A stretch of 8,046 nucleotides of DNA from Alphaproteobacteria bacterium (lineage in GTDB: Bacteria; Pseudomonadota; Alphaproteobacteria; JAAXGF01): NCBI GenBank assembly GCA_012267605.1, contig JAAXGF010000394.1, forward strand, positions 1 through 8,046, read 5' to 3'. Shown piece after piece: positions 1 through 6,494 of this stretch. Below the pieces are notes generated by a model. It made no database searches. It had not been told where the DNA came from and saw only the letters and a list, made by a program, of their open reading frames with translations. Each line of letters begins with the position of its first letter. Position 1 is the stretch's first letter. A program made the position numbers and the translations under genes.

Positions 1-101
1 GACCGAAAGCGGGGCTGTTACCTGCTTATCAGCTGGCCGCGTCAACGGAGTGGCGCGAACCGCGGCACGTCCAATGCGGCGAATGGGCCCGACCTCAAAA
101 G

Positions 102-665
102 TCAATGTTGAACGCCGCAACTCTCATCGCTCGTGCACCAGTCGTTAGCCCATTTGCGCATTGTATCGCGGGCACGCTCGCCATTCGGCACGATCTTTAC
201 AGTGCCACCAGCGACAGGTTCGATACGAACGAGCCCCTTGTCGACGAGCGCGCTCACGCCGTGAGCAATTTTGATGGGGTCAAGACCGGTCGCCTTGGCC
301 AAGCCCTCGATCGTAATGTCCGTGAAAGGCAGTCGGCAAACGATCGTTCGCAGAATAGGATTGGCTCGGATGCGGACAATTCCTTCGACCTCTTTCAGCC
401 ATTCGCCAACGGCCTCGGCGATTTTGGGGTCCTCCTCCCACGGATAGGGTTGGGCGCCCGCGGCATTCGTCAACAGCAGTAGTGCGAGGTAAACCGCCGA
501 GATTTGGGCACCTAGGAATTTCTTCTTGGCACAGCCAATACTGATTCGCTCGAAAATGGATTTTTGGCACTCGGAAAAAAATAGTTTCGTGCCGGCAATC
601 CGATGAACGCAAAGGCGGCGATCGAAAGAAAAGCTTCCATCTCCGCCAATACCAGGCTCGATCAT
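102..665 (-). CDS. Exported or membrane-anchored winged-helix protein, function unknown
   Basis: I do not recognise a named family. From the ATG at 665 the product is 187 residues. Residues 47-49 are KKK, followed by a hydrophobic stretch (about 50-71) ending AGA-Q, which reads as a signal peptide or membrane anchor. Residues about 101-165 resemble a MarR/ArsR-like winged helix: a helix around ILRTIVCRLPF, a helix-turn-helix around IEGLAKATGLDPIKIAHGV, then a wing around LVRIEPVAGGTVKIV. Cysteines lie near 110, 177 and 183. The stop is TGA. The start is uncertain. A GTG at 713 gives 203 residues, and the ATG at 665 has a weak GGGGTGA upstream. No ATG, GTG or TTG lies in frame just before the KKK segment, so about 46 residues precede a signal sequence, which is unusually long. 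It could be a regulator with a spurious hydrophobic segment or a secreted protein reusing the fold. The core is probably a real gene. Confidence 0.6.
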   Translation of the reverse strand: MIEPGIGGDGSFSFDRRLCVHRIAGTKLFFSECQKSIFERISIGCAKKKFLGAQISAVYLALLLLTNAAGAQPYPWEEDPKIAEAVGEWLKEVEGIVRIRANPILRTIVCRLPFTDITIEGLAKATGLDPIKIAHGVSALVDKGLVRIEPVAGGTVKIVPNGERARDTMRKWANDWCTSDESCGVQH

Positions 666-920
666 CCCGTCACCCCGCTCGGGACTGAACCCTATCGACG
701 TTTCAACCGACACTCATTTTAAGCATTCTGCCGGTCAATCGAGCCGGCATTTGAACGGTTGATTTGGTTCGCCTTCAGGTTCCTCCCGCTGGCACCATAC
801 GCTTGACGACCCGTAATGAATACAAAATTTCTGGCGCATTACGTAATCAGTCGATCGCGTTTGATTCGCGTATCAACGGGGATCCGAACACCCTTGCGAC
901 GACAGGCACGATGGACGGAA

Positions 921-936
921 AGCCACCGCGGTGGCT
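921..936 (-). terminator. Possible intrinsic terminator after the double-tryptophan repeat gene
   Basis: A perfect 16-base palindrome (AGCCACCGCGGTGGCT) starts five bases after the TAA stop of the upstream gene. In RNA it would fold as a six-pair stem with a CGCG loop. It is followed on the minus strand by TTTCC, which is a poor U-tract, so termination is plausible but not certain. The remaining gap (714-920) holds no gene I can support. It contains a 10-base palindrome ATTACGTAAT at 838-847 and a six-pair inverted repeat (729-734 with 744-749). Confidence 0.45.
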
Positions 937-941
937 AAGAT

Positions 942-2021
942 TTACTCGACCGAAATGATGCCGTTCTTGACCATGAATTCGAGCCCACGAATAAAGTCCT
1001 GATCCGATATCAAACCTTGTGACCACCACACGGCATTCTCTCGAACCCAATCTGGAATTTCAGTGGAACCTGTCTCACCCGCGTTCTCCGCGCTGACGTT
1101 GATGATTCCCTGCTTGATCATGAACTGAATTCCGGTCGCAAACTCTTCATCGGAAATTTCGCCTTCACCCCACCACGCGGCGTTCTTCTTGATCCAGTCG
1201 GGAATCACGGACTCAGTGCCACTATCGGGTGCCACGTTGGTTTCCTCGACTGTTTCGACGACGATTGCCTCAGGTGCCTCGCCAGCGTCCGGTCCACCGG
1301 CGTCGGCGCCCCCCTCCTTCACCGTAGCCAAGTGTTCTGCGATGGCGTCTCCCGCGCCCTCCGCGACGGCCTTATTCACCTCGGGAACCTGCGGCGATGC
1401 GGCATCCTCACTGGACGGAGCATACTCGGCAGCCCCCTCCATTGCGGCGGGCTCGGTAGGCAGCGATTCGGCGGCGGGTTGTTCAGCATCGCCGACGGCA
1501 AGGGTAAACACCGCCGGTTCCGCCGGCATCGGCATAAACAATATGCCCTCGACAAATACAGTGAGTTCATAGACCGCGCTGTCGTCGAATGTAACAGGCA
1601 CCTTGACGGTACCCGTTGCTGTATGGGTAAGGTTCGTCGAGAAGATATTGTTACCGTCTTTCGCGACAGATACTCGGTAATCGATGTGCTTTTGAATCTC
1701 TTTCGATTCCTTGTTTATGAAATCAATTCGTAGGTTTGTCGGTTCTCCCGGCTGCGGCGGAGATGGCTCGGGAGTCAAGCCAACTTCGATTGTCCCATCT
1801 TCGGAGAGCACGGTTTGCTCGGCATCAACCTGTGCATTCGAAGGTGACACCGCGCCAAAAATTATCAACGATAGTATGAGAATTGCAAAATTGTACACGC
1901 GAAATCGAAGTATAATTTTTCTATTCACAGAATTAAGTAAAATAAACCTCTTAAGAATCTCACCATATCGGAGAAACATAGCGTATAAATCGCTGAATTT
2001 GCCTTCTATACTCTTGGTCAT
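942..2021 (-). CDS. Exported protein with beta-sandwich domain and two C-terminal double-Trp repeats
   Basis: The product is 359 residues from the ATG at 2021. Residues about 34-41 are basic, followed by a hydrophobic core (about 45-58) and a likely signal peptidase site SNA-Q at 63/64. Residues about 73-178 look like an Ig-like beta-sandwich, with PGEPTNL, HIDYRVSV and VEGILFMP as recognisable stretches. Residues about 179-271 are a low-complexity linker rich in Ala, Glu, Pro and Gly. Residues 273-307 and 322-356 are two copies of a 35-residue motif beginning IPDW and containing WW, ISD and GII. From memory, this architecture resembles secreted proteins of ammonia-oxidising archaea (Nitrososphaerota); the function there is unknown to me. 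The ATG at 2021 has GGATGG upstream and is preferred. A GTG at 2087 would add 22 residues and lies only about 15 bases from the predicted transcription start. An ATG at 1979 would give a more normal signal-peptide length. A surface or periplasmic location is inferred. The 5' quarter is much more AT-rich than the rest. Confidence 0.75.
   Translation of the reverse strand: MTKSIEGKFSDLYAMFLRYGEILKRFILLNSVNRKIILRFRVYNFAILILSLIIFGAVSPSNAQVDAEQTVLSEDGTIEVGLTPEPSPPQPGEPTNLRIDFINKESKEIQKHIDYRVSVAKDGNNIFSTNLTHTATGTVKVPVTFDDSAVYELTVFVEGILFMPMPAEPAVFTLAVGDAEQPAAESLPTEPAAMEGAAEYAPSSEDAASPQVPEVNKAVAEGAGDAIAEHLATVKEGGADAGGPDAGEAPEAIVVETVEETNVAPDSGTESVIPDWIKKNAAWWGEGEISDEEFATGIQFMIKQGIINVSAENAGETGSTEIPDWVRENAVWWSQGLISDQDFIRGLEFMVKNGIISVE
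954..1058 (-). repeat. Double-Trp repeat, copy 2 (C-terminal)
   Basis: This codes for a 35-residue unit starting IPDWVRENAVWW and ending NGII, three codons before the stop. It matches copy 1 at 20 of 35 residues by direct alignment. Shared positions include IPDW, NA, WW, G, ISD, F, G, FM, K and GII. The two copies start 49 codons (147 bases) apart. The amino acid pattern is kept while other positions differ, which suggests an old duplication under constraint. Confidence 0.8.
1101..1205 (-). repeat. Double-Trp repeat, copy 1
   Basis: This codes for the first 35-residue unit, starting IPDWIKKNAAWW and ending QGII. A 14-residue spacer (NVSAENAGETGSTE) separates it from copy 2. The unit has an amphipathic, helix-like pattern with conserved aromatic residues, consistent with a small helical module, perhaps for binding a wall, membrane or protein partner. 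That role is inference only. Confidence 0.8.
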
Positions 2022-2108
2022 GCTTCCATCCCATCTGAAAATGAATTTTTGATATTTTTCATTTTCTTGTTTAAGTGACAGAATCACTGGTATTCTACCA
2101 CGGCGAGG

Positions 2109-2137
2109 ATTTTACATTTCGATGGGTGGTTTGTCAA
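2109..2137 (-). promoter_or_regulatory. Near-consensus sigma-70 promoter for the double-Trp repeat gene
   Basis: On the minus strand the -35 box is TTGACA (2137-2132), a perfect match. A 17-base spacer follows, then the -10 box TAAAAT (2114-2109), with one mismatch to TATAAT. Transcription would start near 2102, giving a leader of about 80 bases before the ATG at 2021. A small inverted repeat (TGGTA, 3-base loop, TACCA at 2088-2100) would lie at the extreme 5' end of the RNA. The gene therefore appears to have its own promoter, separate from the peroxiredoxin gene upstream. Confidence 0.65.
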
Positions 2138-2155
2138 AATTCCAGCCTCGCGCGA

Positions 2156-2176
2156 ACGCGGCGCTGTGCGCCGCGT
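2156..2176 (-). terminator. GC-rich hairpin after the peroxiredoxin gene, possible terminator
   Basis: A perfect nine-pair stem (ACGCGGCGC with GCGCCGCGT) encloses a 3-base loop, 19 bases beyond the TGA of the peroxiredoxin gene. The stem is very stable, but no U-run follows directly; the first run of four Ts lies about 16 bases further on. It could end or attenuate transcription, or protect the 3' end of the message. It lies just upstream of the next gene's promoter, where a transcription boundary is expected. Confidence 0.45.
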
Positions 2177-2195
2177 CCACATTGACAAAGTCGTA

Positions 2196-2747
2196 TCAGG
2201 AAGCGTTTCGCAACGATTCATCCTCATGACGCGTTTTCAAAAAGGCAAGCATGGTATCGGCGCCGGAAACCTCGAAGGGGTCGTCTTGAGCATTGTCAGC
2301 GAAGCCGGGCTCGACGAATATTTTTTCGATCTCGCCGTCGTTCACGACCATTGAATAACGCCAGCTTCGCATTCCGAATCCAAGATTGGATTTATCCACG
2401 AGCATACCCATTTTGCGGGTGAATTCGCCATTGCCGTCAGGCAACAAAAATACGTTCTTGGCACCCTGTCTCTTACCCCACTGAAACATGACGAAGGCAT
2501 CATTAACCGAGAGACAAATGACCGAGTCAATTCCTAGACGGATAAACTCGTCATAGAGTTCTTCGTAGCGTGGCAAATGGCTTGTATCGCATGTGGGTGT
2601 AAAGACACCGGGGAGTGCAAACAGGACGACTCGCTTTCCCTTGAACAAGTTGTCGGTGGTGACATCCTTCCATTCGAACGGATTGGAACCTCCGAGTGCC
2701 TCGTTACGCACGCGGGTCTTAAAGGTTACCGAGGGGATGGTGGTCAT
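2196..2747 (-). CDS. Type II (Prx5-like) peroxiredoxin
   Basis: The product is a 183-residue thiol peroxidase of the thioredoxin fold, expected to reduce hydrogen peroxide and organic hydroperoxides in the cytoplasm. The active-site motif PGVFTPTC contains P46, T50 and the peroxidatic cysteine C53. R130 in RSWRYSMVV is the likely catalytic arginine. A second cysteine, C78 in VICLSVNDAF, lies 25 residues after C53, as in type II enzymes, where it may resolve the oxidised cysteine. There is no signal peptide and no fused glutaredoxin domain, so an outside thiol donor (glutaredoxin or thioredoxin) is expected but is not encoded nearby. The ATG at 2747 has a strong AAGGAG eight bases upstream, so it is preferred over a start 18 codons earlier. 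It stands alone, with 221 bases separating it from mscS. I see no clear OxyR or sigma-70 site upstream. Confidence 0.9.
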   Translation of the reverse strand: MTTIPSVTFKTRVRNEALGGSNPFEWKDVTTDNLFKGKRVVLFALPGVFTPTCDTSHLPRYEELYDEFIRLGIDSVICLSVNDAFVMFQWGKRQGAKNVFLLPDGNGEFTRKMGMLVDKSNLGFGMRSWRYSMVVNDGEIEKIFVEPGFADNAQDDPFEVSGADTMLAFLKTRHEDESLRNAS

Positions 2748-2968
2748 AGCTTCGCTCCTTTTCACAAATTTAGGACCAGATTCACTGTGTTCATGCCGCA
2801 AAATTGAGCGTCACGGAATTGATGGTGAATACACCCACGACATGGCCTACAGCCTCCAATTGAATATCTTCTAAAATTCTTACAGTTCAAGCTGATAAAA
2901 CTGACTGGCTAATCAACACGCCCTGGAATGGTCGGTCTGCCAAAGACCTATTTTTCCGGATCATGGCA

Positions 2969-3805
2969 TTAGGCCGCCGCATCGGTTTGCCCCACGAGTT
3001 GGACCGTTCGATGTGGATATGGGATGTTGATACCGTCCCGGTCGCATCGCTCCTTTAGCGCCTGGGTCAACTCGAACTTCACATTCCAGTAGTCGGCCGC
3101 CGCGCACCAAACCCGCACGACAAGATTTACCGAGCTATCCCCGAGTTCGCTGACGGCAATTTGTGGCCCCGGTTCCGCTAAAGTTCGGCTATCAGCCTTA
3201 ACCACATCGGTAATCGAGGCAATCGTCGAGTTTATGTTGTCATCATAGCCGATGCCGAGGACCAGATCGACGCGACGTGTGTCATGAAAACTGTGGTTCT
3301 TCACCGCAGTATTCCATACCTGTGTGTTCGGAACGATGATCTGCACGTTGTCAGGTGTCGCCAATTCCGTGACGAAAAGAGAGATCTCCCGAACTGTTCC
3401 GGCCAGCCCTGAAACTTCGACAAAGTCGCCGATCTTGAACGGCCGAAGAACAAGAAGAAGGACGCCGGCTGCCACGTTGCCGAGGGTGCCCTGGAGCGCC
3501 AATCCAATAGCGAGACCGGCCGCACCGAGCAGCGCCACGAGACTTGCCGTCTGCACACCGAACCGATTGAGTACGGCAATTACCGCAATGGCTAGGACAA
3601 GATACCTGGTAGCGGCGGCGAAAAATCGGCGGAGAGTCTCGTCGACTCTTTCCGATTTCTTCAAAGCGCGCCCAACTGACCTTTGCGCCCAACCGGCGAC
3701 CATCCATCCGAGAATGAGAATGGCGATGGCGGCAAGGACGTCCATTCCGAACGCAGTGCCTACTGCCAGAATCTCAGACCAAGTTTGTTCGACTGAGGTA
3801 TCCAT
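2969..3805 (-). CDS. mscS: Small-conductance mechanosensitive channel, MscS family
   Basis: The product is 278 residues, close to the 286 of E. coli MscS. The family forms a heptameric inner-membrane pore that opens under membrane tension to release solutes after hypo-osmotic shock. Transmembrane segments lie near residues 18-39, 63-84 and 87-113. The third is the Gly/Ala-rich pore helix (LLGAAGLAIGLALQGTLGN). It leads into the family motif RPFKIGDFVEV (121-131), the beta domain, and the C-terminal alpha/beta domain ending near IPYPHRTVQ. No extra N-terminal helices or cyclic-nucleotide domain are present, so this is the minimal MscS form. The ATG at 3805 is the first start and puts TM1 at the usual distance; its ribosome site (AGCACGAAG) is weak. 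It follows phoB by 288 bases and is probably a separate transcript. Confidence 0.92.
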   Translation of the reverse strand: MDTSVEQTWSEILAVGTAFGMDVLAAIAILILGWMVAGWAQRSVGRALKKSERVDETLRRFFAAATRYLVLAIAVIAVLNRFGVQTASLVALLGAAGLAIGLALQGTLGNVAAGVLLLVLRPFKIGDFVEVSGLAGTVREISLFVTELATPDNVQIIVPNTQVWNTAVKNHSFHDTRRVDLVLGIGYDDNINSTIASITDVVKADSRTLAEPGPQIAVSELGDSSVNLVVRVWCAAADYWNVKFELTQALKERCDRDGINIPYPHRTVQLVGQTDAAA

Positions 3806-4021
3806 CTTCGTGCTCGCTTTCGTTGGGGTTATCCTCCGGCGCCACGCTGGAATACATTTGCGTGATGCAGCGCAGCTGGCGAATCGCGGTTAAACAGGAA
3901 TTCCCCAGTGACGTCCACTACCACTAAGAATTTTTTGGAAAGGTCAGGCTATCGGAATATTAGCGCCGACTGCGAGTTCAATTCTCTGCCGATTGTGAGT
4001 GAAGGTACGTGTAGGTTTAAG

Positions 4022-4050
4022 ATTATAACTCCGCCTCAACGCTTCGTCGT
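4022..4050 (-). promoter_or_regulatory. Weak candidate promoter in the phoB-mscS gap
   Basis: A perfect -10 hexamer TATAAT lies on the minus strand at 4027-4022. With a 17-base spacer the -35 position reads ACGACG, matching TTGACA at only three of six bases. It would give a leader of about 210 bases for mscS. The rest of the gap (3806-4093) shows no gene, no Pho box that I can recognise and no clear terminator for phoB; only the palindrome CGGTACCG and its flanks stand out. A chance match is quite possible. Confidence 0.25.
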
Positions 4051-4093
4051 ACTAGCCTCAGTGATTCGGTACCGATCATGAAAGCATTCCTGA

Positions 4094-4777
4094 TCAGGCG
4101 TCTAAGCCGTAACCCGCTGAGCGCACGGTGCGTACCAAATTTGGGGCACCGGCTTCGTCCAGCGAACGGCGAAGACGGCGAATCTGAGCATCGACGGCGC
4201 GCGGTTCGACCGCGGCCTCCCGTCCCCATACGTGATCCAACAGTTGCTCTCGGGAATAAACCCGACGCGGATGGGCCATCAAGAATGCCAACAAATCGAA
4301 GGACTTGGGATGGAGCTGGATGCTCTGTCCGCTGAAGGTCACTTCCCGGTTGGCGGGACTAAGCGCGACGCCCTTGCACCCCATGTTCTTCTCACCGAGA
4401 TCCGGGCGCGTGCGGCGGAGTAGTGCGCGTATCCTAGCTACCAGCTCATTGGGGGAAAACGGTTTGGTCACGTAGTCGTCGGCTCCGGTGTCGAGGCCGC
4501 GAAGTCGGTCTTCCTCCTCGGCCCGCGCCGTCACCATAATGATGGGTACGTTCTCGGATTCCAGTTTGCGTCGAACCCGCCGGCAAACTTCTAGGCCAGA
4601 AACCATGGGCAACATCCAATCAAGCACCACGGCGTCGGGCGGGTCCTCGACAATGAGACGAAGCGCTTCCTCGCCGTCTTCCGCAATGCTGACGGAATAG
4701 CCCTCCCGCTACAGATTATACTGAAGCATCATGGAGACTGGAGGGTCATCTTCTACCACAAGTATTTTTGCCTTCAT
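4094..4777 (-). pseudogene. phoB: Phosphate regulon response regulator PhoB, interrupted by an in-frame amber codon
   Basis: Read through, the frame is 227 codons plus a TGA stop, matching the usual PhoB length of about 229. The receiver domain has D10/D11 for metal binding, the phosphate-accepting D53 in VVLDWMLP, T83 and K105 in VTKPFSP. The C-terminal winged helix of the OmpR/PhoB type ends near VRTVRSAGYGL and contains RVYSREQLLDHVWG. PhoB binds Pho boxes when phosphorylated by PhoR. Codon 23 (4711-4709) is TAG, where homologues usually have Glu or Gln in the stretch YNL-x-REGY. The ATG at 4777 keeps the ribosome site GAGAGG, and no other stop or frameshift is present. The next in-frame start is a GTG at 4630; a product from there would keep D53 but lose the acidic pocket and first helices, so it should not work as a phospho-switch. 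Possible causes are a sequencing error, a recent nonsense mutation, or suppression and readthrough. Confidence 0.85.
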
Positions 4778-4814
4778 TTTTCCTCTCGTATCCTGTGAAC
4801 AATCAAATCGGGTA

Positions 4815-4844
4815 TTCCCGGGAAAACGCAGTAGATGATCATCT
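4815..4844. other. Pair of perfect palindromes between phoU and phoB
   Basis: Two perfect palindromes lie in the 88-base gap: TTCCCGGGAA at 4815-4824 and AGATGATCATCT at 4833-4844, with centres 19 bases apart. Neither matches the Pho box consensus (CTGTCAT direct repeats), and neither has a U-run that would make it a terminator. They could be operator half-sites or RNA structure ahead of phoB, or chance. Confidence 0.3.
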
Positions 4845-4865
4845 TCGTCAGTTCATCCCGGATTA

Positions 4866-5576
4866 CTACTGAACCATGGTTTCGGTTTCATCACCCTTTG
4901 GCCGTTCATCGGCGATGCGTTCTCCGCGCACAAGGTAATGAATGGTCTCGGCGATGTTGGTGCAGTGATCGCCAATTCGCTCGATATGCTTGGCCACGAA
5001 CAGCAAATGGGTACAGGCAGAAATCGTACGGGCGTCTTCCATCATGTTGGTCAGGGATTCGCGGAACAAGCTGTTGTACATGCCGTCGACGAGTTCGTCC
5101 TTGCGCCATACCGCCACCGCCCGATCGGAGTTTCGATCAACGTAAGCGTCGAGCACATCTTTCAGCTGGCCGATAACCTCTTTTCCCATTCGGCGTAAGG
5201 CGTGAACCTGCGGTAGAGGGGGCATTGAATTTAGAACTTCGACACGCCTAGCCACGCTTTTCGAAAGATCGCCTATCCGCTCAAGGTTAGAGGAAATTCG
5301 AAAGACCGAAACGATTTCACGCAAGTCGACTCCCATCGGTTGACGCAGGGCGAGAAGCCGTACCGCATCATCGTGAACACTCTCTTCAAAGGCATCGATC
5401 CTTGCGTCGTTTGCCACCGTCCGCTTGGCGAGTTCCAGGTCCCGGGTGGTCAGCGCGCGCAATGCCCATTCAAGCTGACTCTCAGCGACACCACCCATCT
5501 CGGCGATGGTTCGGGAAAGACGAACGAGTTCATCCTCATAAGACTTGACCGTATGTTTGTGCAACGCGTGTTCCAT
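4866..5576 (-). CDS. phoU: Phosphate signalling regulator PhoU
   Basis: The product is 236 residues, the normal length. PhoU is a cytoplasmic, all-helical protein of two similar three-helix bundles. It couples the PstSCAB transporter to the PhoR kinase, damping the Pho response when phosphate is plentiful. The two metal-binding signatures are visible as repeats: LERIGDLS (E99-D103) and IERIGDHC (E199-D203), exactly 100 residues apart. The preceding RQPMGVDLREIVSVFRISSN stretch is also typical. The ATG at 5576 is chosen because the conserved N-terminus (HTVKSYEDEL) begins there and AAGGG lies upstream; an upstream start would overlap pstB by 83 bases. It follows pstB by 25 bases and should be co-transcribed. 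It ends in a tandem stop, TAG then TAA. The intact PhoU contrasts with the broken phoB just downstream. Confidence 0.95.
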   Translation of the reverse strand: MEHALHKHTVKSYEDELVRLSRTIAEMGGVAESQLEWALRALTTRDLELAKRTVANDARIDAFEESVHDDAVRLLALRQPMGVDLREIVSVFRISSNLERIGDLSKSVARRVEVLNSMPPLPQVHALRRMGKEVIGQLKDVLDAYVDRNSDRAVAVWRKDELVDGMYNSLFRESLTNMMEDARTISACTHLLFVAKHIERIGDHCTNIAETIHYLVRGERIADERPKGDETETMVQ

Positions 5577-5601
5577 AATGATCGCCCTTGGCCGCCAAAA
5601 A

Positions 5602-6486
5602 TTAGCCGTAACGGCCAGTGATGTAGTCCGCCGTTCTGGTCTCACGGGGATTGGTGAACATGCGTTCCGTATCATCGAGCTCAACCAGACGTCCGAGATG
5701 AAAAAATGCCGTCAACTGCGAGACGCGCGCGGCTTGCTGCAGGTTGTGAGTGACGATCACGATTGTGAATTTTTCACGCAACTGGTCGATCAACTCCTCG
5801 ATCCGGGCGGTGGCGATGGGATCAAGCGCGGAACACGGCTCATCCATCAAAATTACCTCGGGGCTCACCGCAATAGCCCTGGCGATGCACAGCCGTTGCT
5901 GCTGTCCTCCCGATAGGCTCGTACCGGGATCGTGCAGCCGGTCTTGTATTTCTTCGAACAGACCAACTCGGGTTAAACAATCACGAACGATCGCGTCCAA
6001 ATGCTCTCGGTTGTTTGCAATCCCATGAATTCGCGGTCCATAGGCGACATTGTCGTATATGGATTTGGGAAACGGGTTCGGCTTTTGGAAGACCATGCCA
6101 ATTCTCGCCCGCAACTTAACGACGTCGACGTTGCGATCGTAAACGTCTTCACCGTCAATCATGACATGCCCCTCAACCCGGCAACCTTCGACGACGTCAT
6201 TCATCCGGTTGAGGCTGCGCAAGAACGTCGACTTGCCGCAACCAGAAGGGCCAATCAACGCAGTTACTCGATTCTCTGGCACGTCCAGGCTAACGTCGTA
6301 AAGAGCCTGCTTGTTTCCGTAGAATACCCGGATGTCCCGGACGATGATTTTCGCACCGGGGCAAATTCCTCCCGCGGGCACGGAATCTCGCATGGGCCGC
6401 TCCCCTACTTTGAGGCCCGCATAAACGCCGGAATTCGCCACTCTCCGCAACGAAAAATTTCTGGGGTCATGCAATTCGGTATACAC
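5602..6486 (-). CDS. pstB: Phosphate ABC transporter ATP-binding protein PstB
   Basis: This is the cytoplasmic ATPase that powers phosphate import through PstC/PstA. From the GTG at 6486 it has 294 residues. All nucleotide-binding motifs are intact: Walker A GPSGCGKST (79-87), Q-loop Q134, signature LSGGQQQR (191-198), Walker B VILMDEP (211-217) and the H-loop histidine H247. FQKPNPFPKSIYDNVAYGPR and the ending DYITGRYG are characteristic of PstB. The stop is TAA. Two starts are well supported. The GTG has GGGAGG eight bases upstream, overlapping the pstA stop. An internal ATG at 6393 has GGGGAG six bases upstream and gives 263 residues, closer to the E. coli length of 257. I keep the GTG because the later start would leave a gap of about 106 bases in an otherwise tight operon. 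Confidence 0.95.
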   Translation of the reverse strand: MYTELHDPRNFSLRRVANSGVYAGLKVGERPMRDSVPAGGICPGAKIIVRDIRVFYGNKQALYDVSLDVPENRVTALIGPSGCGKSTFLRSLNRMNDVVEGCRVEGHVMIDGEDVYDRNVDVVKLRARIGMVFQKPNPFPKSIYDNVAYGPRIHGIANNREHLDAIVRDCLTRVGLFEEIQDRLHDPGTSLSGGQQQRLCIARAIAVSPEVILMDEPCSALDPIATARIEELIDQLREKFTIVIVTHNLQQAARVSQLTAFFHLGRLVELDDTERMFTNPRETRTADYITGRYG

Positions 6487-6494
6487 GTTTCAAA

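Noticed and set aside
1..101. Leading end of the window
   Set aside because: No open frame with a recognisable product, no clear terminator and no RNA gene can be supported in this short GC-rich stretch.
512..640. Minus-strand 42-codon frame with a hydrophobic N-terminus (MEAFLSIAAFAFIGL)
   Set aside because: It overlaps the winged-helix gene in another frame. A frameshift joining it to that gene is unnecessary because that gene already has its own hydrophobic segment, and the ribosome site is too close to the ATG.
1189..1733. Plus-strand open frames opposite the linker and beta-sandwich region
   Set aside because: They are antisense shadows of the repeat-rich linker. The Ser/Ala-rich composition follows from the opposite strand, and no ribosome site is evident.
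2811..2843. Possible 10-residue leader peptide (MSWVYSPSIP) with GGAGG upstream of the peroxiredoxin gene
   Set aside because: It is short, has no attenuator-like structure or telling codon run, and can easily arise by chance.
2933..2956. GGTCT-AGACC hairpin followed by TATTTTT, reading as a plus-strand terminator
   Set aside because: No plus-strand gene ends there. The stem is only five pairs, and on the minus strand no U-run follows it, so it is a poor terminator for mscS.
3324..3893. Plus-strand open frame of 189 codons
   Set aside because: It lies almost wholly antisense to mscS, whose family motifs are clear. Its composition (many Arg, Ala, Thr) is typical of a shadow frame in GC-rich DNA.
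3806..4093. Pho box in the phoB-mscS gap
   Set aside because: I found no pair of CTGTCAT-like repeats on either strand. Any Pho box for this operon probably lies upstream of the window.
4709..4711. Genome-wide reassignment of TAG to an amino acid
   Set aside because: TAG ends pstA and phoU exactly where their homologues end, so amber appears to act as an ordinary stop.
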